From positions 1-64,000 of the forward strand of contig NZ_JOFX01000023.1 in NCBI RefSeq assembly GCF_000719345.1: DNA of 64,000 nucleotides. The letters run 5' to 3'. Positions 1-8,285 of the stretch are shown here, one piece after another; position 1 is the stretch's first letter; each line of letters begins with the position of its first letter. The translations under genes were made by a program, and so were the position numbers. The notes beneath the pieces are model-generated. The model did no database searches and was not told the DNA's origin. It worked only from the letters and a program-made list of their open reading frames with translations. This DNA comes from Streptomyces sp. NRRL F-2664. GTDB lineage: Bacteria > Actinomycetota > Actinomycetes > Streptomycetales > Streptomycetaceae.

Positions 1-219
1 TCTACGAGTCCAGATCCCCCGCCGTCACCCTCGCCGCATAACCAGCCCAGACACCCACCCACCACCACGTCCTTGACGAAGGACATAGAGACACCCCCCC
101 GGAGATCCGGCGGCGGCCTGGTTTGGCTGAGCCTTTCGGGGCAGGCGAGTGCGACGGCGGCGCGGCCCGTGGGATTGGGGGCTCGTGCTCCGAGAAGATG
201 ACGTGGAGGGATTGTTGCT

Positions 220-576
220 ATGACCGAGAATGTATGGGGTTACCGCGAGACGTCCGGCCGTACGGTCGGAGCCGACCTGACGGGTTACAAGGTCGAGGCG
301 GCCGACGGCTCCATCGGGAAGGTGGACAAGCACTCCGACGAGGTCGGCTCGTCGTACATCGTGGTCGACACCGGCCCGTGGATCTTCGGCAAGGAGGTTC
401 TTCTGCCGGCGGGCACGATCGACCGGGTTGACGCGCGGGAGGAGAAGATCTACGTCGGCTGGACCAAGGAGCAGATCAAGGCGGCTCCGGAATTCGAGAA
501 GGACAAGCACCTCGGCAACGATGAGTACCACCGCCAGGTCGGCGGCTACTACGGCAACCTGTCGAACCGCCTCTGA
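220..576 (+). CDS. PRC-barrel domain protein
   Basis: This encodes 118 residues. Residues about 15-80 (GADLTGYKVEAADGSIGKVD, then SSYIVVDTGPWIFGKEVLLP and a DRVD turn) read as a single PRC-barrel, a small beta-barrel found in stress and storage proteins of actinomycetes; its ligand is generally unknown. The C-terminal tail is short and charged. There is no signal peptide or membrane segment, so it should be cytoplasmic. The ATG was chosen because a GGAGGG ribosome site lies about 9 bases upstream. The gene stands alone and is followed by a strong hairpin at 621-650. The family call is firm; the cellular role is not known. Confidence 0.85.
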   Translation: MTENVWGYRETSGRTVGADLTGYKVEAADGSIGKVDKHSDEVGSSYIVVDTGPWIFGKEVLLPAGTIDRVDAREEKIYVGWTKEQIKAAPEFEKDKHLGNDEYHRQVGGYYGNLSNRL

Positions 577-620
577 AACCAGACCCCTTGAGACCACCGC
601 CGGTCAGACGGCGCAGGTGT

Positions 621-650
621 GGGGGCGGCAGCCACCGGGCTGCCGCCCCC
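621..650 (+). terminator. Hairpin terminator after the PRC-barrel gene
   Basis: Arms 621-632 and 639-650 are perfect 12-base complements (GGGGGCGGCAGC) with a 6-base loop, 45 bases past the stop. There is no U-tract, as is usual for actinomycete terminators. Confidence 0.7.
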
Positions 651-1289
651 GTACGCGTGCCCGCACCCGGTCACTGCAGCGAGTGGCCCGCCGCCCCTCC
701 CGCTCCGGCGTCGGCTGAAGCCTCCGCCCGGCTCCGCTGCCGCGCTTCGTCACGGAGGCCCCCAGGCCGTCCGCGACCTCGGGGCGTGGCGTGGGGCAGG
801 TGCGGAGCCCGCGCGAAACCACACCACCTCCTGGCCCGCCCACGGCCCGGGAGACACCCCCTCCCGCGCGGAGCAACGTCCGACGAACGGTGATTCGACC
901 TGAGATACGCACAGTGCGGTGGGGGTGCTGCTGGAGACTACCTGGGCGAGGTGACCCAGACGACGTCCTGCCACGGACGATCTTGTCCGGATCCTGCTGC
1001 GACGCTGAGGCTCGTCCGAACGAGAACGCACCTGGGACGGGGAACACCTCGTCAGGCAGGTCCTCCCGCGAAACTCGTGAGCGGGGCTTGCGTTCCCTCG
1101 GTTCTGGGGTGGTGGTGTGTGAGGCAGTCGGATGTTGCCTGTTGTTGCTGTAGAGGGGCTATTCCCAGGGGATGGGGTCACTCTCTTGAGGTGAGAGATC
1201 AATACGGGAACACTGTCTTGCCGGTTCTCCCATACGGTGTGACGTTGCCTCAGTTTCGTGGCGGCCCCGAGGAAGACAGGGAGGTGGGA
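651..1289. other. No gene recognised
   Basis: About 640 bases in which no frame on either strand gives a recognisable protein or a convincing ribosome site. The only clear element is the GGGAGG ribosome site just before the acetyltransferase start at 1290. The acetyltransferase frame stays open upstream to 951, but that stretch does not read as protein. Confidence 0.4.
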
Positions 1290-2270
1290 ATGGGACTGGA
1301 TGTCGTCCCGTTCGAGGGACTCTTCGTGGAACCGGCGGCGCTGCTGCTCGCCGGTGCACATCCGCCGGCCGGCGAGGCACGGAGCGCATTGGACCTCTCC
1401 GATGTCGACGCGAGCCGACGCCTCGTGGCGGCGTGGCAAGGCACAGGGCCGGCCGTGGCCGCCGTGGACGACGGCACACTCGTCGGCTTCATGTCGGCCA
1501 CGCTGGAGGAAGGTTTCGGGCACCAGCACTCACGCATACGCATGCATCAGCACGCTTCCGTGCAGCGGGGACAACGCGAGGTCTACCGCCGCCTCTACGC
1601 GTCCCTGGCCGACCGCCTCACCGCAATGGGCGGGTTCGAGCACACCATCGCGGTCTCCGCCGCCCACAGCGGCGTCATCACCTCTCTCTTCGAGCTCGGC
1701 TTCGGCATCGACCAGGTCAAGGGCCTTCGGCCTGCTTCACCCCTGATCGCAACCGCGGAGAGAGTGCAACTGCGCGAGGCCGAGGCCGGGGACATGGAGG
1801 ACTTGCTCCGGCTGACCGTGGAGTTACAGCAGTTCCACGCAGGGACGCCAAACCTTCGGCCCGCGCTTGCCGACCTCCGCTCCATCCAGGACGGCTTTCG
1901 GACCGCTTTCATCGATGAACGCCGACTACTCCTCGTAGCCGAGGAACATGGGCGTCTCACGGGGATGATGCAGGCCGGCCCGGACCCCAGGTACCGATCC
2001 ACAGCGACGGTCGGCATGGCCGTCGTGACCGCATCCGCCCGATCCAAGGGTGTGGGCACCGCGTTGCTGTCCGGCGTGCTGAGCTGGGCGGCCGACCAGG
2101 GGTTTGCCACCTGTGGCACCGAGTGGTCGTCTGCGAACCTCGTCAGCGATGCCTTCTCGCGCGGCCACGGCTTCACCCCCGTGGGCTACAAACTCACTCG
2201 CTTGATCGACGCTCGCGTCTCGTGGGCCCATACTCACCTGAACTACCGCTATCGCTTCCCGAAGTCGTAG
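1290..2270 (+). CDS. Tandem GNAT-family N-acetyltransferase
   Basis: This 326-residue protein has two acetyltransferase-like halves. The second half is canonical: an EAEAGDMEDLL opening near residue 170, then VGMAVVTASARSKGVGTALL, in which the R-x-K-G-V-G-T segment is the acetyl-CoA pyrophosphate loop (motif A), and a SSANLVSDAFSRGHGF motif-B region. The first half keeps the fold's spacing (QHASVQRGQREVYRRLYASL) but lacks a clear G-x-G loop and is probably degenerate. The substrate cannot be told. The ATG at 1290 was chosen over the more upstream in-frame starts because of the GACAGGGAGG sequence directly before it. It stands alone and is intact, next to mobile-element remnants. Confidence 0.8.
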   Translation: MGLDVVPFEGLFVEPAALLLAGAHPPAGEARSALDLSDVDASRRLVAAWQGTGPAVAAVDDGTLVGFMSATLEEGFGHQHSRIRMHQHASVQRGQREVYRRLYASLADRLTAMGGFEHTIAVSAAHSGVITSLFELGFGIDQVKGLRPASPLIATAERVQLREAEAGDMEDLLRLTVELQQFHAGTPNLRPALADLRSIQDGFRTAFIDERRLLLVAEEHGRLTGMMQAGPDPRYRSTATVGMAVVTASARSKGVGTALLSGVLSWAADQGFATCGTEWSSANLVSDAFSRGHGFTPVGYKLTRLIDARVSWAHTHLNYRYRFPKS

Positions 2271-2341
2271 CGTCGGCAGGAGTAGAGGCACGGGCAACGC
2301 TAGGTGCCCCCGTCGCGGATGACGCCGTGCACCTGGTTTGA

Positions 2342-2708
2342 CCCGGAGACTGCCCGGTCCGTACCTACACCGGCTACCGCGAGCGCCTGGCCGCAGATTA
2401 CGGCCCGCGCTGGACCGACCCCTCCATCCCGGTCTTCGTCTGTCTCGACCGGCACGGCCACATCACCGGCGGCCTGGTCCCCGACTCCGTCACCCGCGCC
2501 GTCAAGCGCATCTCCGCCCGGGCCGGGGTGCCGATTTCCTTGACCGGTCACTCCGTGCGCATCGGCCTCGCCTCCACCGGCCGCCGGAAGGGGAACGACG
2601 TCATCGCCATCGCCGACCGGGGCGGCTGGGCCCGCCACTCCCGCCCTGCTCGGCTACATGCAGCGTGATGACGACTGGGATGAGAACGTCTCCGCCGGCC
2701 TGACCTGA
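2342..2708 (+). pseudogene. Tyrosine recombinase (integrase) C-terminal remnant, frameshifted
   Basis: From about 2342 the frame reads CPVRTYTGYRERLAADYG, then VFVCLDRHGHITGG, LTGHSVRIGLASTGRRKG and IAIADRGGWARHS. At about 2640 the reading shifts by one base and continues ALLGYMQRDDDWDENVSAGL up to a TGA at 2706. These are the conserved C-terminal landmarks of phage-type tyrosine recombinases: the H-x-x-R motif (GHSVR), the GGW segment and the nucleophile Tyr in LLGYMQR. The N-terminal half, including the first catalytic Arg, is absent, with an in-frame stop at 2339 just upstream. The truncation and frameshift make it inactive. It is a trace of an integrated element, consistent with the small plasmid-like genes at 3.5-4.0 kb. 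Confidence 0.75.
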
Positions 2709-2942
2709 CGCTGTGCAGGCCCCGAGGCGGCGGGGGCTGGATATCGCTGCGTGAATTTGCGCCACCTGGGCATTTATCGAGGTTCGAAATTTTGAAGTGC
2801 TCATCACGTTTCGCCGGGAATTGGACACCGACGGCCCCGCTTCCCGGAGGGCGGAGGGGCCGTCGAGGCGAGTAGCGGGCAGCAACCAGCCCGTCTTGGG
2901 ATCGTGGCACCATGTGCGGCATGACGACCAACCGAAAGGTCC

Positions 2943-3338
2943 ATGCCGCGTAGACGGCCAGGACGCATCCGGGCCAGCATTCCGGACCGGCACCACTCAC
3001 AACGCTCAAGGCCGGCCATCGACCGCCTCTCCCCGCGAGCCCTGTCCGAGATCGTTCGCCTTGAACGCATGCGGAACTACCTCCAGCCGGGGGACACCAG
3101 CGCTGCATTGCGCCTGTGGAAGGACTACGTTCGCCGCCCCGAGCGCGAGCTCTGGCACGACGACGAGTTCGGCAACGTGCACTGGTACTGCTGCGGCAAC
3201 CCGCTCGAAGGCCGTGCCCTACTCGACGGCGTGATCCGAGCCATGTCGCCTGGCGGAGCCCGCGAGCTCCGCAACATCATCGAAGACCTCGACGCCTTCA
3301 TGGGCCCGCCCGACCCAGCCGCAGGCCGCCGAAGATGA
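2943..3338 (+). CDS. Hypothetical protein
   Basis: This encodes 131 residues. The N-terminal 30 residues are basic and poorly structured. From residue about 30 the sequence looks like a genuine small alpha-helical protein (LSEIVRLERMRNYLQPGDTS, then LWHDDEFGNVHWYCCGNPLE and a closing ELRNIIEDLDAFM helix). I do not recognise a family. The start is uncertain; an internal ATG (ERMRNYL) is also possible. It lies between the recombinase remnant and the small zinc-ribbon gene, so it may be cargo of the same lost element. Confidence 0.45.
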   Translation: MPRRRPGRIRASIPDRHHSQRSRPAIDRLSPRALSEIVRLERMRNYLQPGDTSAALRLWKDYVRRPERELWHDDEFGNVHWYCCGNPLEGRALLDGVIRAMSPGGARELRNIIEDLDAFMGPPDPAAGRRR

Positions 3339-3498
3339 AGAACAAGCTCAGGGGGCCCTTCAGGGCGCGACGGGGCGCGACGCGCTGCAGATGGCGACCT
3401 CGCCACGTGGACGGTATCGGGTAACTGGCGGGTCGAGTAAGTGACATGGCGGCACCGGTGTGGGGCACCACGAGAAGGCGCCCGGGCTTTCGCGGGTG

Positions 3499-3672
3499 TC
3501 AGTGTTTGATGGGCCAGTCGGTGGGTGGGATGAGGGCTTGTCCGGTGTGGTCGCGTACGGCCTCGTCGGTGCCGCAGGGGTTGCAGATGGGCAGGTTCCG
3601 CGCAGTGGTGGTGCGGGACCGGGTGAGGTTCGAGCTGGTCGAGAGGCTGCCGCAGCGGGGGCAGGTCGGCAC
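3499..3672 (-). CDS. Small zinc-ribbon-like protein
   Basis: This encodes 57 residues from a GTG at 3672. A CTG at 3681, overlapping the previous stop, is an alternative start. It contains two Cys pairs, C-P-R-C near residues 4-7 and C-N-P-C at 30-33, the arrangement of a small zinc ribbon, followed by a C-terminal GTDEAVRDHTGQALIPPTDW segment. Small proteins of this type are common on actinomycete integrative elements and plasmids, where their role is undefined. The stop of the upstream gene lies 6 bases before the start, so the two are probably co-transcribed. Metal binding is inferred from the Cys spacing only. Confidence 0.6.
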   Translation of the reverse strand: MPTCPRCGSLSTSSNLTRSRTTTARNLPICNPCGTDEAVRDHTGQALIPPTDWPIKH

Positions 3673-3677
3673 AGGGG

Positions 3678-4004
3678 TCAGTCCTGTTCGGGTTGGCGGG
3701 CGGCCTGGAGGATCTTGGTCCAAGTGCTGGCGGAGGACCCGGGCATGAACTGGTGGAGGCGTTCGATGTGCCGTGTGGGGCGCTCGTCGGGGTGTTCGGC
3801 GAGGACCTGGCGGGCGAGTGTGAGGCGGGGGTCGCCGGTGTAGGAGGTGCCGCGGCGGGAGCCGGCGCGGTTGCCGGCGCCGGCGGGCGGTGAGCTCGTG
3901 GTGCGGGTGTCGGCGTAGTGCTGGGGCTGGCTGCGGCGCCATTGGGCCGGCGGCGGCTTTCCGATGTGAGGCGGTAGCGATCCCGTCGGAAGTGAGGGCC
4001 TCAT
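3678..4004 (-). CDS. Hypothetical protein upstream of the zinc-ribbon gene
   Basis: This encodes about 108 residues. Only the C-terminal 60 residues (TSYTGDPRLTLARQVLAEHP, then a DERPTRHIERLHQFMPG stretch and TWTKILQAARQPEQD) look convincingly like protein; the Pro/Arg-rich N-terminus may not be translated. The true start may therefore lie further in, near 3880. It is the first gene of a pair with the 57-residue zinc-ribbon gene. No family is recognised. With the recombinase remnant at 2342-2708 it suggests the leftovers of a mobile element. Confidence 0.4.
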   Translation of the reverse strand: MRPSLPTGSLPPHIGKPPPAQWRRSQPQHYADTRTTSSPPAGAGNRAGSRRGTSYTGDPRLTLARQVLAEHPDERPTRHIERLHQFMPGSSASTWTKILQAARQPEQD

Positions 4005-4392
4005 ACCGTGGTGGGGGAATCTGACAGGGAAGCTGGCGGGGGCACTGGTGGGGAACACGAGGGGGAAGGTCAGCCGGTGCCCGGTGGCTGTTCTTGCAGG
4101 TCATTACCGGTTCGGCGGGTGGTGGCTGCGCTGACTTACCCCTGTGCGCACGAAGCAGAAGGAGGGGGCGGGCCGGGGGTGTGTTCACTGCCGCGGGGCG
4201 CTGCCCGATAGTCCGCGGGGGCACGGGGCGAAACCAGGTTCCTGCACGCACACCAGTGTGATGTCGCAGCCGGCAAGCCGGGAAGGAGATCAGGACAGAG
4301 ACCCGCAGACGTCCGGACATGCGGACGGATGTGCATCAACTGCGTGTAAGGATAGGCAGGTTGGCCGACGAACGGGGGGAGTCGTGGCGAGC
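4005..4392. other. Spacer before the AraC-type gene; no gene recognised
   Basis: This divergent spacer lies between a leftward small gene and the rightward regulator. A GGGGGA ribosome site at 4375-4380 precedes the regulator start. No further conserved element is evident, though both promoters must lie here. Confidence 0.35.
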
Positions 4393-5391
4393 ATGCGCAT
4401 GCGCAGGGCCTGCGAGGGGAGCGGGCGTGACGGGGGAGTCCTCTTCCGGGGGAGCAACGTGGAGGAGCTGCATGAACTGATCAGTACGAGGTTCGCGCCG
4501 CACCGGATGAGGGTCCGCGACGGCCACGGCCTCGACGGCCGTTTCCGGTGCGTGCACGAAGGGGCGGTCGGGCTCTACGAACTCGGGTACGGCGCCGACG
4601 TCGACGTCACGCCCGCCGGACCGCTGGACTTCTACAACGTGCACATCCCGCTCGCCGGTGATGGCGCGCTCACCGTCGACGGCAGGCGGCTCTCCTGCGC
4701 CCTCAGCGTCGTGGGGCCGGGACAGACGGTGTCGATGGGCTGGAACCAGGACAGCGTCAACCGCATCCTGATCCTTCCGCGGGCCGCCGTCGACCAGGCG
4801 CTCGCCGACAGGATCGGCGAGCCGCCGCGGGGCCCACTGTCCTTCGAGCCGGTCCTCCAGAGCCGGGCGGCCCCGGTCCGGGCCTGGCTGGACCTGGTGA
4901 GGCAGTTCGCCGCTTTCACCGACTCCGGCCTCGCGGCCCGCTCGCCCCTGGCCAAGGGGCACTTCGAGCAACTCCTGCTCCAGGGGCTGCTCGACGTACA
5001 GCCCCACACGTACAGCGGGGCCGCGGCGGGCCGGGGAACCGCTGCCGTTCCGCGCGCCGTCCGCCGCGCCCAGGAATTCTGCGCCGAGAACGCGCACGAG
5101 CCGATATCGGTGGCCGACATGGCCCGGGCGGCCGGTGTCGGCGTGCGGAGCCTGCGCGAGGGGTTCCGGCGGCATCTGCAGACCACTCCACTGGCATACC
5201 TGCGCGACGTCCGGCTGAACGGGGTGCGCCGCGACCTGACGGCCGTGGCCGAGGGGCGGGCTCCGGGCAACGTCACCGACGTGGCGCTGCGTTGGGGCTT
5301 CACCCACCTCGGCCGGTTCACCGGCCACTACCGCGCCGCGTACGGGGAGACGCCCTCGCAGACGGTGCGCAACGGACGGCGCTCCGGTTGA
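4393..5391 (+). CDS. AraC-family transcriptional regulator
   Basis: This encodes about 332 residues. The N-terminal 200 residues resemble the AraC-binding-like (cupin) sensor domain: VGLYELGYGADVDVTPAGPL, then LDFYNVHIPLAGDGALTVDG. The C-terminal 100 residues form the double helix-turn-helix of the family: ISVADMARAAGVGVRSLREG, then VTDVALRWGFTHLGRFTGHY, which carries the signature helix of the second HTH. It should bind DNA as an activator that responds to an unknown small molecule. The start is ambiguous: GTG 4384 is very close to the GGGGGA ribosome site, whereas ATG 4393 has a better 12-base spacing. The secreted lectin lies downstream on the same strand, 166 bases away, and is a possible target. 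Confidence 0.85.
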   Translation: MRMRRACEGSGRDGGVLFRGSNVEELHELISTRFAPHRMRVRDGHGLDGRFRCVHEGAVGLYELGYGADVDVTPAGPLDFYNVHIPLAGDGALTVDGRRLSCALSVVGPGQTVSMGWNQDSVNRILILPRAAVDQALADRIGEPPRGPLSFEPVLQSRAAPVRAWLDLVRQFAAFTDSGLAARSPLAKGHFEQLLLQGLLDVQPHTYSGAAAGRGTAAVPRAVRRAQEFCAENAHEPISVADMARAAGVGVRSLREGFRRHLQTTPLAYLRDVRLNGVRRDLTAVAEGRAPGNVTDVALRWGFTHLGRFTGHYRAAYGETPSQTVRNGRRSG

Positions 5392-5557
5392 CGCCGACTC
5401 CCGCGGCCGGCGCTATCCGAAAAGGTGCGCGCGGGCCTGCCGGAGGTGGATAGCCGGGCGTGCGCCGGCCGGGCAATCCTGTGCGGGCCGCGTCTCCCGG
5501 AGCGCTCCGCGCTCCGCGTCGGCACGGCAAGCCGATCAGCAGACGAAAGGAAACACC

Positions 5558-6013
5558 GTGTTCACCCGAAAGTCTCTCGCCACCGCCCTGACGTCCGTGG
5601 CCATGGCCGGTGCCGGCGTCGTCGCCCTGTCCGCGCCCGCGCAGGCGGCCGTGCCGGGGACCGAGCAGTTCAAGAACGTCGCCACCGGCTTCTGCCTCGA
5701 CAGCAACGCCGCGAGGAGCGTCTACACCCACGGCTGCAACACCGGCGCCTACCAGAAGTGGACGGTCACGGCCGTCAGCGGCGGCTACACGCTGAAGAAC
5801 CAGGCCACCGGCTACTGCCTGGACAGCAACGCCGCGCAGAGCGTCTACACCCACTCCTGCAACGGCGGCAGCTACCAGAAGTGGGCCATCACCTCCAGCG
5901 GGGGCAGCTACCGGCTGAAGAACGTCGCCACCGGCTACTACCTGGACAGCAACGCAGCCAAGAGCGTGTACACGCGTCCTTCGAACTCCGGCAGCTACCA
6001 GAAGTGGAGCTGA
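5558..6013 (+). CDS. Secreted ricin-type beta-trefoil lectin
   Basis: This encodes 151 residues from a GTG with an AAAGGAA ribosome site. A Sec signal peptide (basic start, hydrophobic core, APAQA cleavage site at residues 26-30) is followed by three repeats of about 42 residues. Each has ATG-x-x-LDSNAA-x-SVYT and ends in YQKW, the Q-x-W signature of ricin B-type trefoils. The protein is therefore a stand-alone carbohydrate-binding module secreted to the medium. Repeats 1 and 2 carry the Cys pair (CLDSN ... CN) expected to form the in-repeat disulfide. In repeat 3 both Cys are replaced (Y and S), so that lobe probably lacks a disulfide. The ligand is unknown. Confidence 0.88.
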   Translation: MFTRKSLATALTSVAMAGAGVVALSAPAQAAVPGTEQFKNVATGFCLDSNAARSVYTHGCNTGAYQKWTVTAVSGGYTLKNQATGYCLDSNAAQSVYTHSCNGGSYQKWAITSSGGSYRLKNVATGYYLDSNAAKSVYTRPSNSGSYQKWS

Positions 6014-6050
6014 TCCCCGCAGCCGGGACCCATCCCGGCCCGCGGCCGCT

Positions 6051-6067
6051 GACCCCGCTCCGGGGTC
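6051..6067. terminator. Short hairpin between convergent genes
   Basis: GACCCCG and CGGGGTC arms with a 3-base loop lie between the lectin and the leftward anti-sigma gene. The hairpin could end transcription from either side. Confidence 0.45.
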
Positions 6068-6070
6068 GGG

Positions 6071-6529
6071 TCACGGGCCGGGAGGCCGTCCCGGGTCGGT
6101 CGGCAGGGTCGCGATGACGGTCTTGCCGTCGCGGTGGGAGCGGACGAAGGTGCTCGGCGCGAGTGTCTTCACCACCCGCCATCCGAAACCGCCGGGCGTG
6201 TGCGGGGACGGCGGTCGCAGGTGCGGCAGGAGAGCCGAGCGGTCGGACACCTCGATGACGACCTGACCGGCCCGAGCGGTGATCCGGAAGCCCGTGACCC
6301 CGCCGGCGTGCCGCACGGCGTTGGAGACGAGCTCGCTCACCACCGTCAGCACGTCGGCGATCAGGTCCGGGGGTGCGTCGTGCTCGGCCAGGACCCCGCG
6401 GGCGGTGTCCCTGGCCTGTGCACAATTCATCCCGGTCGGCGTATCCGGCGTGATGGATCGGAGCCTCATGCCCCTCGCCTGCCCCAGGCGCAGCAAGAGA
6501 TTCCGCCCCCGCACCGTACAGCGGTTCAT
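6071..6529 (-). CDS. Anti-sigma factor, RsbW/SpoIIAB-like ATPase kinase
   Basis: This 152-residue protein is a single GHKL (HATPase_c) domain. The N box is VVSELVSNAVRHA, and the rest of the domain shows VEVSDRSA and GGFGWRVVKTL, corresponding to the G1 and G2 boxes. Proteins of this kind hold a sigma factor inactive and phosphorylate a STAS antagonist. The start overlaps the stop of the STAS gene as ATGA (6526-6529), so the two are translationally coupled. This context makes the adjacent STAS protein the likely partner. The sigma factor itself is not in the window. The first 30 residues precede the domain and may be dispensable; the MRLRS internal start is an alternative. Confidence 0.85.
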   Translation of the reverse strand: MNRCTVRGRNLLLRLGQARGMRLRSITPDTPTGMNCAQARDTARGVLAEHDAPPDLIADVLTVVSELVSNAVRHAGGVTGFRITARAGQVVIEVSDRSALLPHLRPPSPHTPGGFGWRVVKTLAPSTFVRSHRDGKTVIATLPTDPGRPPGP

Positions 6530-6846
6530 CCGGCGCGCTCGACGGCGTCGCGGATCTCGAACAGGGGCAACGTGCCCGTCATCTGCATCACCCTGTGCAG
6601 CTGTTTCGGGAGCGGTCCCTGCAGGAGCAGGGGGTGGCCGTTGCGCAGCCGGATCAGGGCGTTGAGGAAGCTGGAGTCGCCGAACGCGACCTGACGGACA
6701 TCGACGACGAGGAGGCCGGGCGGCACGGGGCCGGAATCACAGGCGTCCACCAGAAGTCCCGTGGTGTCCAGGTCGAACTCGCCGGAGCAGACCACCACCC
6801 GCACACCGTCGGCCTCGGTCCTGACCGTCACCTGGGGCGCGATCAC
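6526..6846 (-). CDS. STAS-domain anti-anti-sigma factor
   Basis: This encodes 106 residues from a GTG at 6846 with an AGGAGG ribosome site 4 bases away; the longer ATG at 6903 lacks one. The domain contains GEFDLDTTGLLVDACDS and VVDVRQVAFGDSSFLNALIR. The Ser pair after the GD corresponds to the phosphorylatable serine of SpoIIAA/RsbV proteins. In that family the unphosphorylated form sequesters the anti-sigma kinase and frees the sigma factor. It is coupled to the kinase gene by a 4-base overlap. Confidence 0.85.
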   Translation of the reverse strand: MIAPQVTVRTEADGVRVVVCSGEFDLDTTGLLVDACDSGPVPPGLLVVDVRQVAFGDSSFLNALIRLRNGHPLLLQGPLPKQLHRVMQMTGTLPLFEIRDAVERAG

Positions 6847-7373
6847 GCTGCCTCCTGGATCATGAGCGGATCTGACCCGTGTGACCGTACGGGACGCCGG
6901 CACGCGCCGTAAGCCACGAAACGAAGATCACACGTTCGCCGGACGGACCGAGGCCCCCAAGACCGTCGGCGCCGCACGAGTCGATGAACGTCCCCGGCGG
7001 CCACATCCGGTCATGGCCGCGCATGAGCGAGCGGGACAACCCGCCCGTTCACGGGCGCTCATGGTGACCACTCGGTAGCGCAGGGTCTCCCACCGGACCA
7101 GGCTGGTGGCCCTTGGAGCGTGTCACCTTCCCGCGCAGCGCGGCAGGAGGTGGCCGGATCCGGCCCGCGCACGCCGCCGGCACGCCGGTCGGCGCCGTCC
7201 GCGACGCCTCCACCGCGGGCCCGCCGAAGGGCGACGCGACCGCCCTGTGCCCGGGCCGGTACCGGCCCCTCCCTGGTGTGAGGGGCCCCGACGCGGGCAG
7301 GTGCCCGATCCGGGGACGCATGCCCGTGCGGCTTGCCCGGCACGCCGGTCCTTCGACAGCGGGGGAGATGGCC
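6847..7373. other. No gene recognised
   Basis: About 525 bases between divergent genes. The frame of the downstream membrane protein is open from 7113, but the extra residues are Pro/Gly/Arg-rich and unlike a domain. The start at 7374 with its GGGGGAG ribosome site is more credible. No RNA gene or strong repeat is visible. Confidence 0.35.
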
Positions 7374-7721
7374 ATGGCATCCCATCACCGACAGTGGCAC
7401 CACCGCAGCGGGCGCGCTGCCGACCGGCAGGCGCGCGCCGCAGCCGCCCGCTGGCGGCACGACGGCAGCGAACCCCGTTGGGCCCGCAGCGATCTGCGGC
7501 TGCGCCGCCTGCTCTCCCTCGTCTTCGCGCCGGTCTTCGTGCTGACCGGCGTCCTCCTGCTCGTCCTGGGATTCCGGGCGTCCACCGCCGCGGGCCCGCC
7601 GCAGGGCGTCTGCACGGCCCTCGCCGTCGGCTGCTTCCTGCTGGCCCTCGTGGCGTTGGCGGACCTGTACGTGATCAGGCGCAGGACGCGCGAACAACGA
7701 CGCTGGCACCGCGCCTCCTGA
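7374..7721 (+). CDS. Small two-helix membrane protein (DUF6343-like)
   Basis: This encodes 115 residues. A basic N-terminus is followed by GSEPRWARSDLRLRRLLSLV, then two hydrophobic segments (about residues 55-75 and 82-102), the second ending in DLYVIRRRTREQ. The S-E-P-x-x-A-R-S-x-L-R-L-R signature before the first helix resembles the actinobacterial family I know as DUF6343. It should lie in the cytoplasmic membrane with both ends inside. The function is unknown. ATG 7368 is an equally close start. Confidence 0.6.
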   Translation: MASHHRQWHHRSGRAADRQARAAAARWRHDGSEPRWARSDLRLRRLLSLVFAPVFVLTGVLLLVLGFRASTAAGPPQGVCTALAVGCFLLALVALADLYVIRRRTREQRRWHRAS

Positions 7722-7793
7722 CGCGGCGGCGCGCGGAAGGCGCCAGGGCCGGGGGCCGGAAACCCGCCGGACGCCGGGCGGCGGCCCCGAGGG

Positions 7794-8126
7794 TCAGTCC
7801 TGGATCACCGCGACCGCGCCCACTCCGGCGATCCGCAGCGTCCGCCCCACGGCTCGACGAGCGCCGCAGATGCGCACGGGGCCGGTCGCCGTCCTCCGGA
7901 TGGCGCGGAGCAGGGCGTACGCACAGATCAGGTCCAGCTGGACGAGGCCGGTCATGTCCCAGAGCCACGTCCGGGCCAGAGCCAGTCGCGGGTCCCCGAG
8001 CAGCTGCTCCAAGTGCAGAACGTCACCCGCGGCGAGTCGGCCGGTGAACACCACGCGGGCACAGCCCTCGTCACCCGTGAGCTGTACGGGGACGTGCGTG
8101 GCGGCGGAGTGGGCGTCTGCTGCCAT
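7794..8126 (-). CDS. STAS-like domain protein
   Basis: This encodes 110 residues from an ATG with an AGGAGG ribosome site 5 bases upstream. The order of strands and helices matches a STAS fold (VVFTGRLAAGDVLHLEQLL, TWLWDMTGLVQLDLICAYAL, then VRICGARRAVGRTLRIAGV). The usual D-x-S phosphorylation site is replaced by MTGLVQLD, so classical control by a kinase is doubtful. It is not adjacent to an anti-sigma kinase; the pair at 6071-6846 lies about 1 kb away. It may be an atypical or non-phosphorylated STAS regulator. Confidence 0.6.
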   Translation of the reverse strand: MAADAHSAATHVPVQLTGDEGCARVVFTGRLAAGDVLHLEQLLGDPRLALARTWLWDMTGLVQLDLICAYALLRAIRRTATGPVRICGARRAVGRTLRIAGVGAVAVIQD

Positions 8127-8285
8127 GACGGCCTCCTGGTCGGCGTATGTCCTGATTGTCGTCCCCGGCCCCGGCATTGCGCAGGCGTGATCGAGCCATA
8201 TGGGCGAGCGGCCCCACCGGGCGCGGGCAGAGCGCCGGCTTCCGTGCCGCAGCAGGGCCCCGCGGTGGGGCGCCCCGGCTTGTGA

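Noticed and set aside
951..1289. Upstream extension of the acetyltransferase frame
   Set aside because: The extra 113 codons lack domain-like sequence, and the internal ATG at 1290 has a strong ribosome site.
2271..2341. Possible tRNA attachment site next to the recombinase remnant
   Set aside because: No tRNA-like fold or repeated segment could be found at the expected place.
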